Source: Limnoglobus roseus (lineage in GTDB: Bacteria; Planctomycetota; Planctomycetia; Gemmatales; Gemmataceae). From it: DNA of 64,000 bases. Of the stretch, positions 42,089 to 51,679 are shown piece after piece. Under the pieces are notes generated by a model. It was not told the DNA's origin, made no database searches, and worked only from the letters and a program-made list of their open reading frames with translations. Each line of letters opens with the position of its first letter. The first letter of the stretch is position 1. The DNA lies in the NCBI RefSeq assembly GCF_008254045.1, contig NZ_CP042425.1, positions 9,128,163 through 9,192,162 on the forward strand, given 5' to 3'. A program made the translations under genes and the position numbers.

Positions 42089-43663
42089 ATGAACCGCCTT
42101 CCCATCACGGCCCTTCTGCTGCTCGCCGCCACCACGGTCGCCCGCGCCGCCCCGCCCGCCGTTACGTCGCTGTTCCCGGCCGGCGGGCAGGTCGGCACGA
42201 CGGTCGATGTCACCGCAACGGGCACGTTCGAGAAGTGGCCGGTCGAAGTCTGGTGCAGTTCGCCCGGCGTCACCGCGAAAGCCTCGAAGGACAAGGGCAA
42301 ACTCGCCGTCACCGTGGCGGCTGATGCGAAGCCGAGCGTGGCGTGGCTGCGGTTGTCCGACGACACGGGGGCAAGTGCCCTGCGGCCGTTCGTCGTCGGC
42401 GTGCTGCCGGAGGTGGCGGAGAAGGAGCCGAACGACGAGGCGACCAAGCCGCAACTCGTCGATCGCTCGTGCGTCGTGAACGGCAAGCTCGCCAAGAACA
42501 ACGATGTGGATTGTTTCGCGGTGAAGTTGGCGAAGGGGCAGACGCTCGTTGCCTCGTTGCTGGCGAACCACACGCTGCGGTCGCCGATGGACGCGATCCT
42601 GCAAGTCGTCTCGGCCGACGGGTTCGTTCTCGACCAGAGCCACGACCACCACGGCCTCGACCCGCAACTCGCGTTCACCGCCCCGAAGGACGGCACGTTC
42701 GTCGTACGGGTCTTCGCCTTCCCGTCGCAGCCGGACAGCAGCATCCGCTTTTTCGGCTCCGAAGCGTGCGTTTACCGCCTCACGCTCACGACGGCCGGGT
42801 TCGTCGATTACGCGATCCCGCTGGCCGTGACGACTGATTCGCCGATCAAGCCGCGGCCCGTCGGCTGGAACCTCGGCATGTCGCCGATCGTACCATCCGT
42901 CATCGCACCGCGGCAGGAGGCTCACCCCTGTTTCGACTTCACCGAGAATCCGAGTAACACCCCATTGTCACCACCGTTCACGCTGACGGGGTGCGTGAAG
43001 GAACCGAACGCGGTGAACGTCTTCCTGGTGAAGGTGACGAAGGGCAAGCCGGTCACATTTCAGGTCGAAAGCCGCAAGCTGGAACTGCCGCTGACGCCGG
43101 TGCTGCGGGTTCTCGACGAGTCGGGCAAGGTGCTGACGCGGGTGGAACCGGCCCAGCCGAACGCCGATTGCGAGGCGGCCGTGACGCCGTCGAAGGACGA
43201 GACACTGCGCGTCGAGGTCCGCGACCTGTACCACCACGGCGGCCCGCGGTTCGTCTACCGCCTGCGGGCCGTGACGCTCGAACCGGACTTCGAGGCGGCC
43301 ATCGCGACCGACCGCATCGCCCTGGTGCCGGGCACGCCGCTCGACGTGCCACTGAAATTCACGATCAAGGGCGGAACGCTTGCCCTACTCACGGCCGACC
43401 TGAAGTTGAAGGCCGAAGGGCTGCCCCCGAGCGTGACCGTGGCACTGGTGCCGGTGGACGCGATGAACAAGGAGCCGAAGTTGCGGTTCACGGCCGAGGC
43501 CGGCGGCGTCTCGAAGCCGTTCCGGTTGAACCTCGTCGGCATGAAAATCGCTCGTCTGATCGTGGCGACCCTCACGGAGTTCGACACGACGACGGCCGAC
43601 CTGTGGCTGACCGTCGGCCCGAACGCCACGGTCGCCCCCCCAACCCCGAAGAAGAAAAAATGA
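42089..43663 (+). CDS. Secreted pre-peptidase C-terminal (PPC) domain protein
   Basis: 524 residues from the ATG at 42089; the signal peptide is NRLPITALLLLAATTVARA. The first domain (PAVTSLFPAGGQVGTTVDVT) is immunoglobulin-like. Around residues 105-245 is a PPC-type domain with the hallmark EKEPNDEATKPQ, VDCFAVKLAKGQTLVASL and GTFVVRVFAF. A second one is around 310-400. The C-terminal part is beta-rich (GGTLALLTADLKLKAEGLPP). PPC domains usually accompany secreted peptidases, but no peptidase domain is present. The stop overlaps the start of nnrD (ATGA), so the two are translationally coupled despite unrelated functions. Confidence 0.82.
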   Translation: MNRLPITALLLLAATTVARAAPPAVTSLFPAGGQVGTTVDVTATGTFEKWPVEVWCSSPGVTAKASKDKGKLAVTVAADAKPSVAWLRLSDDTGASALRPFVVGVLPEVAEKEPNDEATKPQLVDRSCVVNGKLAKNNDVDCFAVKLAKGQTLVASLLANHTLRSPMDAILQVVSADGFVLDQSHDHHGLDPQLAFTAPKDGTFVVRVFAFPSQPDSSIRFFGSEACVYRLTLTTAGFVDYAIPLAVTTDSPIKPRPVGWNLGMSPIVPSVIAPRQEAHPCFDFTENPSNTPLSPPFTLTGCVKEPNAVNVFLVKVTKGKPVTFQVESRKLELPLTPVLRVLDESGKVLTRVEPAQPNADCEAAVTPSKDETLRVEVRDLYHHGGPRFVYRLRAVTLEPDFEAAIATDRIALVPGTPLDVPLKFTIKGGTLALLTADLKLKAEGLPPSVTVALVPVDAMNKEPKLRFTAEAGGVSKPFRLNLVGMKIARLIVATLTEFDTTTADLWLTVGPNATVAPPTPKKKK

Positions 43664-44505
43664 CCCTCTCCCGCGCCACCGACGTTCCGCGACTGCCGCC
43701 CCGCAAGCCGGAGGGCCACAAGGGCAGTTACGGCCGCGTCCTCGTCGTGGCCGGCAGCCGCGGCATGAGCGGGGCTGCCGTGCTGTGCGGCAGTGCGGCT
43801 CTCCGCGGTGGAGCGGGTCTGGTGACAGTGGCGTGTCCGGACGAGATTCTCGACGTCGTCGCGGCCGGAAATCCGTGCTACACGACGGTCGGTCTCACGT
43901 CGCCCGGCACGACCGATCTCCGCACCCGCGGCCCGGACTACGACGTGATCGCCATCGGGCCGGGCCTCGGCTACGGCCCGGACAAACAATCCTTGGTCCG
44001 GACCTATCTGGCGGCGTACCCGGAGAAGCCGCTCGTCCTCGACGCCGACGGCTTGAACAATCTGGACATCGTCGGCTTCGACAACTTGAGCCGGCAAGTT
44101 CCCGCGGTACTCACGCCGCACCCGGGTGAGTTAGCGACACTGACCGGGAAGACCACCAACGAGGTGCAGGCCAACCGCGAACCGCTCGCGGTCGAGTTCG
44201 CCGCGAGGCACAAGGTCGTGCTGCTGTTGAAGGGCAATCACACCATCGTCACCGACGGCGCGCGGGTTTACACGAACCAGACCGGCAACCCCGGCATGGC
44301 GACCGGCGGGTGCGGCGACGTGCTCACTGGCCTCATCGCGGCATTGCTGGGTCAGAAGCTCTCTCCGTTCGACGCGGCGTGTCTCGGGGCGTGGGCACAC
44401 GGGCGGGCGGGCGACATTGCGGCGGCCGAAGTCGGTCAGGCGGCCCTCATCGCCAGCGACCTTTTGGCGTACCTCGGCAAGGCCCTGCGCGAAGTCGAAT
44501 CGTAA
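43660..44505 (+). CDS. nnrD: ADP/ATP-dependent NAD(P)H-hydrate dehydratase
   Basis: 281 residues. The enzyme repairs hydrated NAD(P)H (NADHX, NADPHX) using a nucleotide. It is a ribokinase-like fold of the YjeF C-terminal/CARKD type: KGSYGRVLVVAGSRGMSGAA near the N-terminus, GGAGLVTVACP, IAIGPGLGYG, VLDADGLN, LTPHPGELATLTG, VLLLKGNHTIV and the catalytic NPGMATGGCGDVLTGLIAAL. The epimerase (YjeF_N, NnrE) half is not fused here. The start overlaps the preceding PPC gene by 4 bp. Confidence 0.93.
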   Translation: MTLSRATDVPRLPPRKPEGHKGSYGRVLVVAGSRGMSGAAVLCGSAALRGGAGLVTVACPDEILDVVAAGNPCYTTVGLTSPGTTDLRTRGPDYDVIAIGPGLGYGPDKQSLVRTYLAAYPEKPLVLDADGLNNLDIVGFDNLSRQVPAVLTPHPGELATLTGKTTNEVQANREPLAVEFAARHKVVLLLKGNHTIVTDGARVYTNQTGNPGMATGGCGDVLTGLIAALLGQKLSPFDAACLGAWAHGRAGDIAAAEVGQAALIASDLLAYLGKALREVES

Positions 44506-44578
44506 CGCGGCCGCCATTCCATCTTGGCACGAAGTCTGTAGCATTCCCGCGTGACTCACCCCTACGAGGCGCGACCCC

Positions 44579-45520
44579 GTGAAGCAGATTTGCCCCGAGT
44601 GCTTGAAGAGCGTCGAGGTTCCCGATTCCGCGGCCGGCACCGACGTGCCGTGCCCGGTGTGCGGGGCGAAGATCCCCGTCCCCGGCCGGTACTCGCCGGC
44701 CGTCGCCGTCCCGCCGCCGGCCGCAAATGACGCCCCTCCCCCACCGCCCGGCCTGATCCCGCCCGCCTCGGCTTCGCCGCTGCCGGGGCCGGCCGTGACG
44801 CCTTACCCCGCCATCACCGGCGACGGCAAGGACGTTGGCGTGACACTCACGCCGGCGGTAGTAGAGTGGATCGTGCCCGTCGGCTTGACACTGATCTTCG
44901 TGCTGACGTTCTTCACCTGGGTCGGGGCGTACCCCGGCGGCCACCGGCTGTTCGCACAGAACGCCTGGGACACGCTCTTCCGGGAAATTTCGCCAAACAT
45001 GGTCCCCGTGACGATGAAGGACGAAGAAACCAAGCTTCGGGCGCTGGCCGGTCGGGACTGGCCGGTCATGTTGCCGTATTTGGTCCTGCTGATCGTGAGC
45101 GTTCTCCTCGCCTGGGGTGAAAAGTTCGTTCACGAAATCGACCCCGTCACCGTGCCCGGTCCGCTCGCGTGGCTGTCGAAGGTATGGCCGCAACGGTTCC
45201 TGATCTTGGCCGTACTGTGCGGGGTTCTTCTGGGGTTCTTCGTGCTTGAGATGACTCGCGGTTTCGGCCTGGAAACCGCTGTGCGGCAGTACGCGGTGCA
45301 AAAGTACGAGACGGACGCAGCGGCCGCCGACACGCAACTGGAGAAGGTTGCCGTCCAGGTGAAGACCGGCGGCGAACAAGGCCGATTCGCGGTGCAGACC
45401 ACGACGTGGTACGCCCTGGCGTTCCTGGCCCATGTCGTGGTCGTGCTAGCGATTTTGATTCGCATGTGGCTCGCGAACCGGCCGGGCAAGGCGTACCCGC
45501 GGCTGGCCCTACGGTATTGA
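44579..45520 (+). CDS. Zinc-ribbon membrane protein
   Basis: 313 residues from a GTG at 44579 (GAGG 13 bp upstream). The N-terminus has a zinc ribbon: CPECLKSVEVPDSAAGTDVP followed by CPVC, two CxxC pairs 17 residues apart. A Pro-rich linker follows. Then come about four membrane helices (VEWIVPVGLTLIFVLTFFTW, MLPYLVLLIVSVLLAWGE, RFLILAVLCGVLLGFFVLEM, WYALAFLAHVVVVLAILIRM). This architecture is frequent in planctomycetes. Function is unknown. Confidence 0.75.
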   Translation: MKQICPECLKSVEVPDSAAGTDVPCPVCGAKIPVPGRYSPAVAVPPPAANDAPPPPPGLIPPASASPLPGPAVTPYPAITGDGKDVGVTLTPAVVEWIVPVGLTLIFVLTFFTWVGAYPGGHRLFAQNAWDTLFREISPNMVPVTMKDEETKLRALAGRDWPVMLPYLVLLIVSVLLAWGEKFVHEIDPVTVPGPLAWLSKVWPQRFLILAVLCGVLLGFFVLEMTRGFGLETAVRQYAVQKYETDAAAADTQLEKVAVQVKTGGEQGRFAVQTTTWYALAFLAHVVVVLAILIRMWLANRPGKAYPRLALRY

Positions 45521-45531
45521 TCGAGTGGGGA

Positions 45532-45578
45532 AAAACGCTGCGGCCCCGGACGGTTCTCGTCCGGGGCCGCAGCGTTTG
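45532..45578. terminator. Strong bidirectional intrinsic terminator
   Basis: AAACGCTGCGGCCCCGGAC (45533-45551) and its exact inverse complement at 45559-45577 form a 19-bp stem, extended by one pair, with a five-base loop. A-rich and T-rich ends on the two sides suit termination in both directions. It lies between two convergent genes. Confidence 0.9.
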
Positions 45579-45590
45579 ATCGGCTTGGTC

Positions 45591-46706
45591 TTAATCGAGC
45601 GTCACGACTTCGCCGCCGCCCTTTGTCACGAGTGCGGCGAGGGTGCTGATCGTAATCGTGTCGCGGAGGAATCGCACCGACCCGTCGGCGAACACGGCGT
45701 TGGCCCCGCCGGTGTGGAAGCTGTAGATGTCGCCTTGCAGGTTGTTGCAATTCATGATGCACGCCCCGGTGCCGAAGGCGGATAGGCCGTCGGCGGAGGT
45801 GCCCGTCACGGTGATGCGGTTGTCAGAGTCCGCCCAGATTGGGCCGGTGATCTTCGTGGGGTCGTAGGCACTGCACTTCTTGCCGGCGTAGCACTGTTGG
45901 TCGCGGCCGGCGGCTTCGGAGTACAAGGTCGTGTTGCTCGTGCCGTCGGTGATTTCCGTGATCCGCGTCGGGCCGTTCTGCCGCAACGCCCCCTTGCTCC
46001 CGCCGCCGGCCCACGCGGTGCCGCCGGCGACGACGAGCGGGTTGGAGAAGCCGTTCTCGGCCCCGGCCGAGTCCTTGGTCGATTTCACCTGGGCGCACGG
46101 GGCGTAGTCGGACGCCGTCCCGGTCGAGGTGTTCTTGGTCGTCGGGTAGACGGCCCCGCCCAGCGAATTCGTAGTCGCTCCGGGCGAACTCGGCGGGGCG
46201 AACGCGGTGTTCCCGCCCGTGATGTAGTTCGTCGCGTAGGCCGTGATCGGGCCATCGGACGTCGTGCTGGAGGGGCACCGGAAGAGCTTGAACGGGATCA
46301 CCAGGGCGTTGACGTTCGCCGGGTCGCTCCAGTCGAGGCCGAAGGTGTAGATCGGGTAGATGTTGTTCTGCTCGACGAACGGCAGCAACGGGACCAGACC
46401 GCTGGACCGGCCCTGTGTGGCGCCAAGGTTGCCTTGCGTGGCCGTGTACCCGGCGGCCCAGGGGATGTACGGCGGCTGGCTATTGTTCTTCGTGATGCCG
46501 TTGTGCGGGAACCCGCCGTACGTTCCTTCGTAATTCAAGGCCGCGAGGCCGAGTTGCTTGAGGTTGTTGGTGCACTTGATCCGGGCGGCGGCCTCACGAA
46601 CCTTTTGCACGGCCGGCAGCAACAGGCCGATGAGAATCGCGATGATCGCGATGACCACGAGCAATTCAATCAACGTAAACGCCACTCGACGGGTAGGCGA
46701 TCGCAT
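45591..46706 (-). CDS. DUF1559 pseudopilin-like protein
   Basis: 371 residues from the ATG at 46706. The N-terminus carries a type IV pilin/type II secretion methylation site and helix: RRVAFTLIELLVVIAIIAIL, then LLPAVQKVREAAARIKCTNN. The rest is the DUF1559 (SBP_bac_10-like) domain with LKQLGLAALNYEGTYGGFPH, GTSNTTLYSEAAGRDQ and the C-terminal DIYSFHTGGANAVFADGSVR. This is one of the most expanded families in planctomycetes. It is probably processed by a prepilin peptidase and exposed at the envelope; the exact role is unknown. A GTG further out (46748) lacks a ribosome site. Confidence 0.92.
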   Translation of the reverse strand: MRSPTRRVAFTLIELLVVIAIIAILIGLLLPAVQKVREAAARIKCTNNLKQLGLAALNYEGTYGGFPHNGITKNNSQPPYIPWAAGYTATQGNLGATQGRSSGLVPLLPFVEQNNIYPIYTFGLDWSDPANVNALVIPFKLFRCPSSTTSDGPITAYATNYITGGNTAFAPPSSPGATTNSLGGAVYPTTKNTSTGTASDYAPCAQVKSTKDSAGAENGFSNPLVVAGGTAWAGGGSKGALRQNGPTRITEITDGTSNTTLYSEAAGRDQQCYAGKKCSAYDPTKITGPIWADSDNRITVTGTSADGLSAFGTGACIMNCNNLQGDIYSFHTGGANAVFADGSVRFLRDTITISTLAALVTKGGGEVVTLD

Positions 46707-47060
46707 ACGGGAAGAACTTTCTGGATCGAGGAACGCATGGAACGACACCCTCAGCGGGCGTCGGCGGCAGATGACCGTATCATCATGATGAATGCGTCAG
46801 ACCGAGACTATCGACGGGGCTGTTTTTCACCGAACAAACACCATTCCTTCACCCGAGACGCTAATCTTCGCAATTTCCACTCACAAAACTCTCCAAATCT
46901 GCTCGCAGAAGGGGCGTTCTGAAGTTCTCCAACGAAGAGAGAGGCGGCCCTTGACTCAGCTTCACTCCCGGCAAGAATCATAATACCGGAACTCGCCACG
47001 GCCCCCCGGCGTCTCATTTTCACGGTTCGCTCGCGACCTTCTGCGTCAGAGGCTCTCCCG
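46707..47060. other. Intergenic region between divergent genes
   Basis: No gene is seen. The region is AT-richer than its surroundings, as expected for divergent promoters. TTGACT at 46951-46956 followed by AAGAAT at 46973-46978 (16-bp spacing) is a weak sigma-70-type candidate for the rightward gene. I would not rely on it. Confidence 0.3.
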
Positions 47061-50000
47061 ATGTCCCGCTTGCTCGTGGTCACCGCCCTTGCCCTTCTCG
47101 TTACCCGCCCCGCGATTGCCGACACCCCGAACCCCTTCGACCTCGTGCAGGGGTTGCGGGAACACGGCATGTCCGACCTGGCGATGGAATACCTCGACGA
47201 GTTGGCCAAGAACAACCCGACCGCGGACCAGAAGGTCGTGATTCCACTGGAGAAGGCGAAGACGAACCTCCTGCTCGCACAACAGGAAACCGACGAGTCG
47301 GTCCGCGACGCCGCCATCGCTCTGGCGAAGACCGAATTCGGCCTCTTCCTGCTCGACCACGCCAAACACCCGCGGGCTCCCGAGGCGGCGATGGCGCTCG
47401 CCCGCGTGCTGTCCTTGCAGGCGAAGACCGCCCTCAACCGGGCCGCGCGAATCGACGTGCCCGTCGGGGCCGACGGGCAGCCGGACGACGGCAAGGCGAA
47501 GGCCAAAAAAGCGGCCTACGCGGCCGTCCGCCCGCTGTTCAAGGAAGCGACGGACCGATACGGCCAGGCCGCCAAGCAGATCAAGGCAATCGTGGACAAC
47601 CCGATGACCGACGCCTTCCGCCGGAAGGGTCTGGCCCGCGACGCGATGCAGGCCGAGTTGGACCGCGGCATCAATCAGTACAACCTGGCCGACACGTACA
47701 TCCAGGCCGAAGGCCAGGATCTGCTGGACCAGGCCAAGGCCCTCCAGGACGCCCGGAAAATTTTCGCCGACCTCGGCCAACAGGACGTGAACAACCCCAT
47801 CTGTTGGGCCGCCCGCGCCTGGGTCGGGGCGTGCTACTACGAGATGCAGGACATGGGCAAGGCGAAGGAGGCCTTCGCAGCCGTCCGCTCCGACGCCCTC
47901 CGCAACCCCACGGCCGGGGCCGACGGCGTGCGGATGGTCGAGTTTTTCGAGGCCCAACGCGAGTACGTCAGCGGCCGGGGCGGCGACCTGCCCGCCGTCC
48001 GCACCGCCCGCGTGAAGACCAAGGGCTGGCTCGACAAGGACAAATACAAGGCGCGGATGACGCCCGAGCGGCTCAGCATGACCTACTACCACGCCATCCT
48101 CACTCAGCGCGAAGCCGAGGGCGACCTCGGCAACGTCTACGAGAAGAAGGACGCCAAGGGCAAGCCGTCGGGGAAGCTCGTCAGCGTCACAGCGAGTGCG
48201 CGGGCGTTATTGCAGGAGGCGGCCCGCGACTACAAGAAGTTGCTTGAGTTCGACAACGACTACACCGACCGGGCGTCGCGGCAGCGGATGCGGGCGATTC
48301 GGTTCATCGTCGGCAATGCCCGCAAGCCGGCCGCGCAGTACACGAACTTCGACGAGTGCCTGATGGCCGCCCAGGTGCGATTGGGCGGGTTGGACGAGGC
48401 GATCGACGCGATCGAAGACGAGCCCGCCGCGGACGACAAGAAACCGGGGGACAAGAAGGCGGACAAGCCGGCCCCGAAAAGCGACCTGACGCCGGAGCAA
48501 CAGAAGGAGAAGGCGATGACCGACGTCATCGCCCTGTTCGAACGGGCCCGCGACCTGATCACGCCGGAGACCCCGGCGAAGGACGCGGCCGAGGCGAAGT
48601 TGTGGCTCGCCGTCGCCTACCGCCGGTGCGGGTTCCCCCAGGCCGGGGCCGTGGCCGCCGAGAACGTCGCTCTGACGACCCGCGGGTCGATCGCGGCGAA
48701 AGCCGGCCTGTGGGCCATCGAGTGCTACCGCGAGTCGCGGGCGAAGATCGAAGCCGCCGACGTGGAAGCCCGCACGGTGGACCGGAACCGGGCGATCGAC
48801 CTGGGGCTGGCCATCGACAAGGCCCAGGGGACCGACCCGGCCACCGACGGCGTCCGCACCCGCCTCGGCGAGTTGTACCTCGAAGAGAAGCAATTCAAGG
48901 CCGCCTTCGACATCCTCAACAAGGTCAACGCCGGCTTCGCCGGGGCCGCCGGGGCCCGCACCATGCAGGGCCGGGCGGCGTTCTACCTCTTCCAGAGTAA
49001 AGACTCGCCGCTGTCGCCGGAGGAGCGGACGAACCTGCTGACCCGGGCGCGGACCGCGGCCGAGGCGGTGCCCGAGCCGGCCAACCCCGACAACCTGCGG
49101 GCGTTCTTCATCATGCGGAACGTGCTCGCCCAACTGTACCTCATTCAGGGGGGCGGCCAGTTAGCCAAGGCCGAGTCGATCGCCACGGGCAACGTGACCC
49201 GCGTGGCGGCCGCCCCGATGCCGGCGGGGGACAAGAAGACCGCGAAGTTCTCCGCCGAAGAAGTCCGCCTGCGGGCGCAGTACGCCCAACTCCTGCCGCT
49301 CTACAAGGACGCGAAGTACAAGGAACTGGCCGACCGGGCGCAAAAGACGCTGCTCGACATGAAACAGGCCGGGCCGGCCGCCACGGAGGTGGAAGCCTAC
49401 CGCGGCAAGCAACCCGAAAAGGGCGACGGCGACACCGGTTCCGCCGTCGTCGCGGCCGACAGCCTGGACAAGTACCGCCGCGACTTCATCGTGCTCGCCC
49501 TGCAAGCCCGCATCCGCGAGGGGGCGTTCGACCAGGCCGCGGAACTCTTCAAATTGCTCGAACAACTCGGCGGCAGCGTTGAAGCCACCACCGAAGCCCT
49601 CGCTCGCCTCGTCACGCAGGTCCGCCCGCAGATCGACGAACTCAAGAAGCAGATGAAGGACGAGGAGGCCAAGAAGTTGATGGACACAGTCGGTAAGCTG
49701 CTGACCGATCAGGCCGCGAAGGACAAGCTCGCCGCCCGCCCGCGGGCCTTCCTCGGTCGTGCCCTCCGCGACCTGGGATTGCACGATAAGGCCCACGAAG
49801 TCTTGGCGAAGGTTCCTTCCGTGGACGAGGCGACGTTGCGGCAACCCATCAGCGAACTGGACGCCGAGAAGCGTGACGCGGTGATCGCTTACCAGATCGG
49901 GCAGATCGAATCGGCCCGCGTCTACCGGCTCTCGAAGCAGTTCGACAAGGCCGACGAAATCCTCACCGCGGCGCTCGGGGCCGACGGCAAGAGCGGTTGG

Positions 50001-50510
50001 GCGAAGTCGTTGGAGTTCCGCAAGGAGCGCGTCTATGTGATCGAGGACCGCGCCACCGACGCCCCAGCCGATAAGAAGCGTGACCTGTGGGTCAAGGCGA
50101 CCCAGGCGTGGGCCGAGGTGATTCGGCCGTACCTCGCGTTCGTCACGGCCCCGATCAAGAAGACCGACGACGTGGCCAAAGTTCGGCAGGACCGCGAGCG
50201 GATCTACCCGGTCATCCTGGACCTGTTCGTGGAAGAGAAGCGGTGCTTCGCCAAGGCGAACATGCAACTCATCGCCGCCCCGGCGAAGCAGACGGACGCG
50301 CTGACCAAACTCGGCAAGGACATCGCCCGGTTGGAGAAGGGGTACGAGAAGGGCCTGAACACCGAGATCCGCCAGCGGTTCGCCACGCTTTTGGACGAGT
50401 ACCCCGCGATGAAGGACGGGTACAAGAAGGACGGCGGCACCGCCTTCCTCGATCCGACGGCCGATCTGCCCGAGCCAGCCACCGCCCCTGCGACGCCCGA
50501 GAAGAAGTAG
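47061..50510 (+). CDS. Large secreted helical-repeat (TPR-like) protein
   Basis: 1149 residues. The signal peptide is SRLLVVTALALLVTRPAIA. The rest is almost entirely helical with TPR-like units, for example FDLVQGLREHGMSDLAMEYL, CWAARAWVGACYYEMQDMGK, AKEAFAAVRSD, LYLEEKQFKAAFDILNKVNA and VYRLSKQFDKADEILTAALG. Acidic and lysine-rich linkers separate blocks (DKKPGDKKADKPAPKSD at about 455). It probably acts as a periplasmic scaffold. It is followed by a second secreted protein of similar style and an ArsC-like gene, spaced 71 and 0 bp, so the three may form an operon. Confidence 0.78.
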   Translation: MSRLLVVTALALLVTRPAIADTPNPFDLVQGLREHGMSDLAMEYLDELAKNNPTADQKVVIPLEKAKTNLLLAQQETDESVRDAAIALAKTEFGLFLLDHAKHPRAPEAAMALARVLSLQAKTALNRAARIDVPVGADGQPDDGKAKAKKAAYAAVRPLFKEATDRYGQAAKQIKAIVDNPMTDAFRRKGLARDAMQAELDRGINQYNLADTYIQAEGQDLLDQAKALQDARKIFADLGQQDVNNPICWAARAWVGACYYEMQDMGKAKEAFAAVRSDALRNPTAGADGVRMVEFFEAQREYVSGRGGDLPAVRTARVKTKGWLDKDKYKARMTPERLSMTYYHAILTQREAEGDLGNVYEKKDAKGKPSGKLVSVTASARALLQEAARDYKKLLEFDNDYTDRASRQRMRAIRFIVGNARKPAAQYTNFDECLMAAQVRLGGLDEAIDAIEDEPAADDKKPGDKKADKPAPKSDLTPEQQKEKAMTDVIALFERARDLITPETPAKDAAEAKLWLAVAYRRCGFPQAGAVAAENVALTTRGSIAAKAGLWAIECYRESRAKIEAADVEARTVDRNRAIDLGLAIDKAQGTDPATDGVRTRLGELYLEEKQFKAAFDILNKVNAGFAGAAGARTMQGRAAFYLFQSKDSPLSPEERTNLLTRARTAAEAVPEPANPDNLRAFFIMRNVLAQLYLIQGGGQLAKAESIATGNVTRVAAAPMPAGDKKTAKFSAEEVRLRAQYAQLLPLYKDAKYKELADRAQKTLLDMKQAGPAATEVEAYRGKQPEKGDGDTGSAVVAADSLDKYRRDFIVLALQARIREGAFDQAAELFKLLEQLGGSVEATTEALARLVTQVRPQIDELKKQMKDEEAKKLMDTVGKLLTDQAAKDKLAARPRAFLGRALRDLGLHDKAHEVLAKVPSVDEATLRQPISELDAEKRDAVIAYQIGQIESARVYRLSKQFDKADEILTAALGADGKSGWAKSLEFRKERVYVIEDRATDAPADKKRDLWVKATQAWAEVIRPYLAFVTAPIKKTDDVAKVRQDRERIYPVILDLFVEEKRCFAKANMQLIAAPAKQTDALTKLGKDIARLEKGYEKGLNTEIRQRFATLLDEYPAMKDGYKKDGGTAFLDPTADLPEPATAPATPEKK

Positions 50511-50529
50511 TTTCCCAAATCCTGCGAGC

Positions 50530-50550
50530 GGCGGGGCCGTGCCCCGCCGG
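50530..50550 (+). terminator. Hairpin between the two secreted helical proteins
   Basis: CGGCGGGGC and GCCCCGCCG form a perfect 9-bp stem with a three-base loop, 20 bp after the first stop. There is no T tract. It may attenuate rather than end transcription. Confidence 0.4.
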
Positions 50551-50581
50551 CCTCTCCACCGATCCGCAATTGGAGTTCGTT

Positions 50582-51679
50582 ATGCGCATCCGCCGTTTCG
50601 CCCTCGTCCTCCTCGTGGCCGGCCTGGCTACTTTGTCGCGCCCGCCGCAAGCGAACGGCCAGGGGGGAGCGGCGTTCGACTCGGTCAAGTTCCGCAACCC
50701 GAAGAAAGACTACCAGGAAGACCGCGTCCTCGGGGCCGTGCAGGAGACGGCCGGCGGCATCAAGGTCACGGCCGCCAACAAGGAGGTGACCGAAGTCGCG
50801 GCCGGCAACATCATCGCCGTGGACTACGGCAACCTGCCGGGGATGGACAAGATCATCCTCGACCTCCGCGCGGCCGAGAACCAGGGGAACGCCGCGAAGG
50901 CCCGCGACCTGTACGCGGCCGAGGTGAAGAAGAACCCGGCCGACCCGAAGACGAAGAAGTTCCTGGAATACCGTGAAGCCTACTGGACCGCCCGCACCGC
51001 CGACGAGAAGACCGGCCCCGCCCTTCAGGCCGAGGCCCCGGCCGCGGTCGCAAAGCTGATCGGCTTCGTGCAGGAGTACAGCAAGAAGAACGCCTGGGAG
51101 GTGTGGCCGGTCGCGCACCTGGCCGCCCGGATGCAGTTCGAACTCGGCAAATACACCGAGGCCGGGGCGATCTATTCACAGCTCGCGAAAGTCGAGGGCC
51201 TGCCGCCCGAGATGAAGTTCGACGCCAAACTGAGCGAGACCGAGATGCTGTTCCGCAGCGGCAACACCCTGACGACCGCCCCGGCCCTGGAGGAACTGTC
51301 GAAGGCCGCCGGCTTCCCGACAGCCGGTTCGCTACGGGAGAAGCTCACGATCCTGCAAGCCGCCACGAAGGCTTCCGGCGAGAAGAAGCCGAAGGAGAAG
51401 CCGGCCGCGGCCGTGAAGGTGATTGACGACGTGATCGCGAAGACGGCCGACCCACTCGTGCGGTCGTTCGGCCACAACATCCTCGGCGAGTTGTACACAC
51501 AGGTAGACCTGCCCCGCGAGGCGATGTGGGAACTGTTGCGGGTCGAGGTGGTGGACAACCAGGACCACGAGGAAGTGTTGAAGGCGGTCATCCGCCTGGC
51601 CGAGTGCTTCCAGAAGCAAGGCGACGAAACGCGGGCGAAGGCCTACCACGACAAGCTCGCGCAAGTGAAGGGGGCGTAA
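50582..51679 (+). CDS. Secreted helical-repeat protein
   Basis: 365 residues from the ATG at 50582. The signal peptide is RIRRFALVLLVAGLATLSRP. A short N-terminal beta domain (AAFDSVKFRNPKKDYQEDRV, GGIKVTAANKEVTEVAAGNI) precedes helical TPR-like repeats (LAARMQFELGKYTEAGAIYS, ILGELYTQVDLPREAMWELL, LAECFQKQGDETRAKAYHDK). Its style matches the upstream 1149-residue protein. The next gene starts with GTG immediately after its TAA stop, indicating tight coupling. Confidence 0.78.
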   Translation: MRIRRFALVLLVAGLATLSRPPQANGQGGAAFDSVKFRNPKKDYQEDRVLGAVQETAGGIKVTAANKEVTEVAAGNIIAVDYGNLPGMDKIILDLRAAENQGNAAKARDLYAAEVKKNPADPKTKKFLEYREAYWTARTADEKTGPALQAEAPAAVAKLIGFVQEYSKKNAWEVWPVAHLAARMQFELGKYTEAGAIYSQLAKVEGLPPEMKFDAKLSETEMLFRSGNTLTTAPALEELSKAAGFPTAGSLREKLTILQAATKASGEKKPKEKPAAAVKVIDDVIAKTADPLVRSFGHNILGELYTQVDLPREAMWELLRVEVVDNQDHEEVLKAVIRLAECFQKQGDETRAKAYHDKLAQVKGA

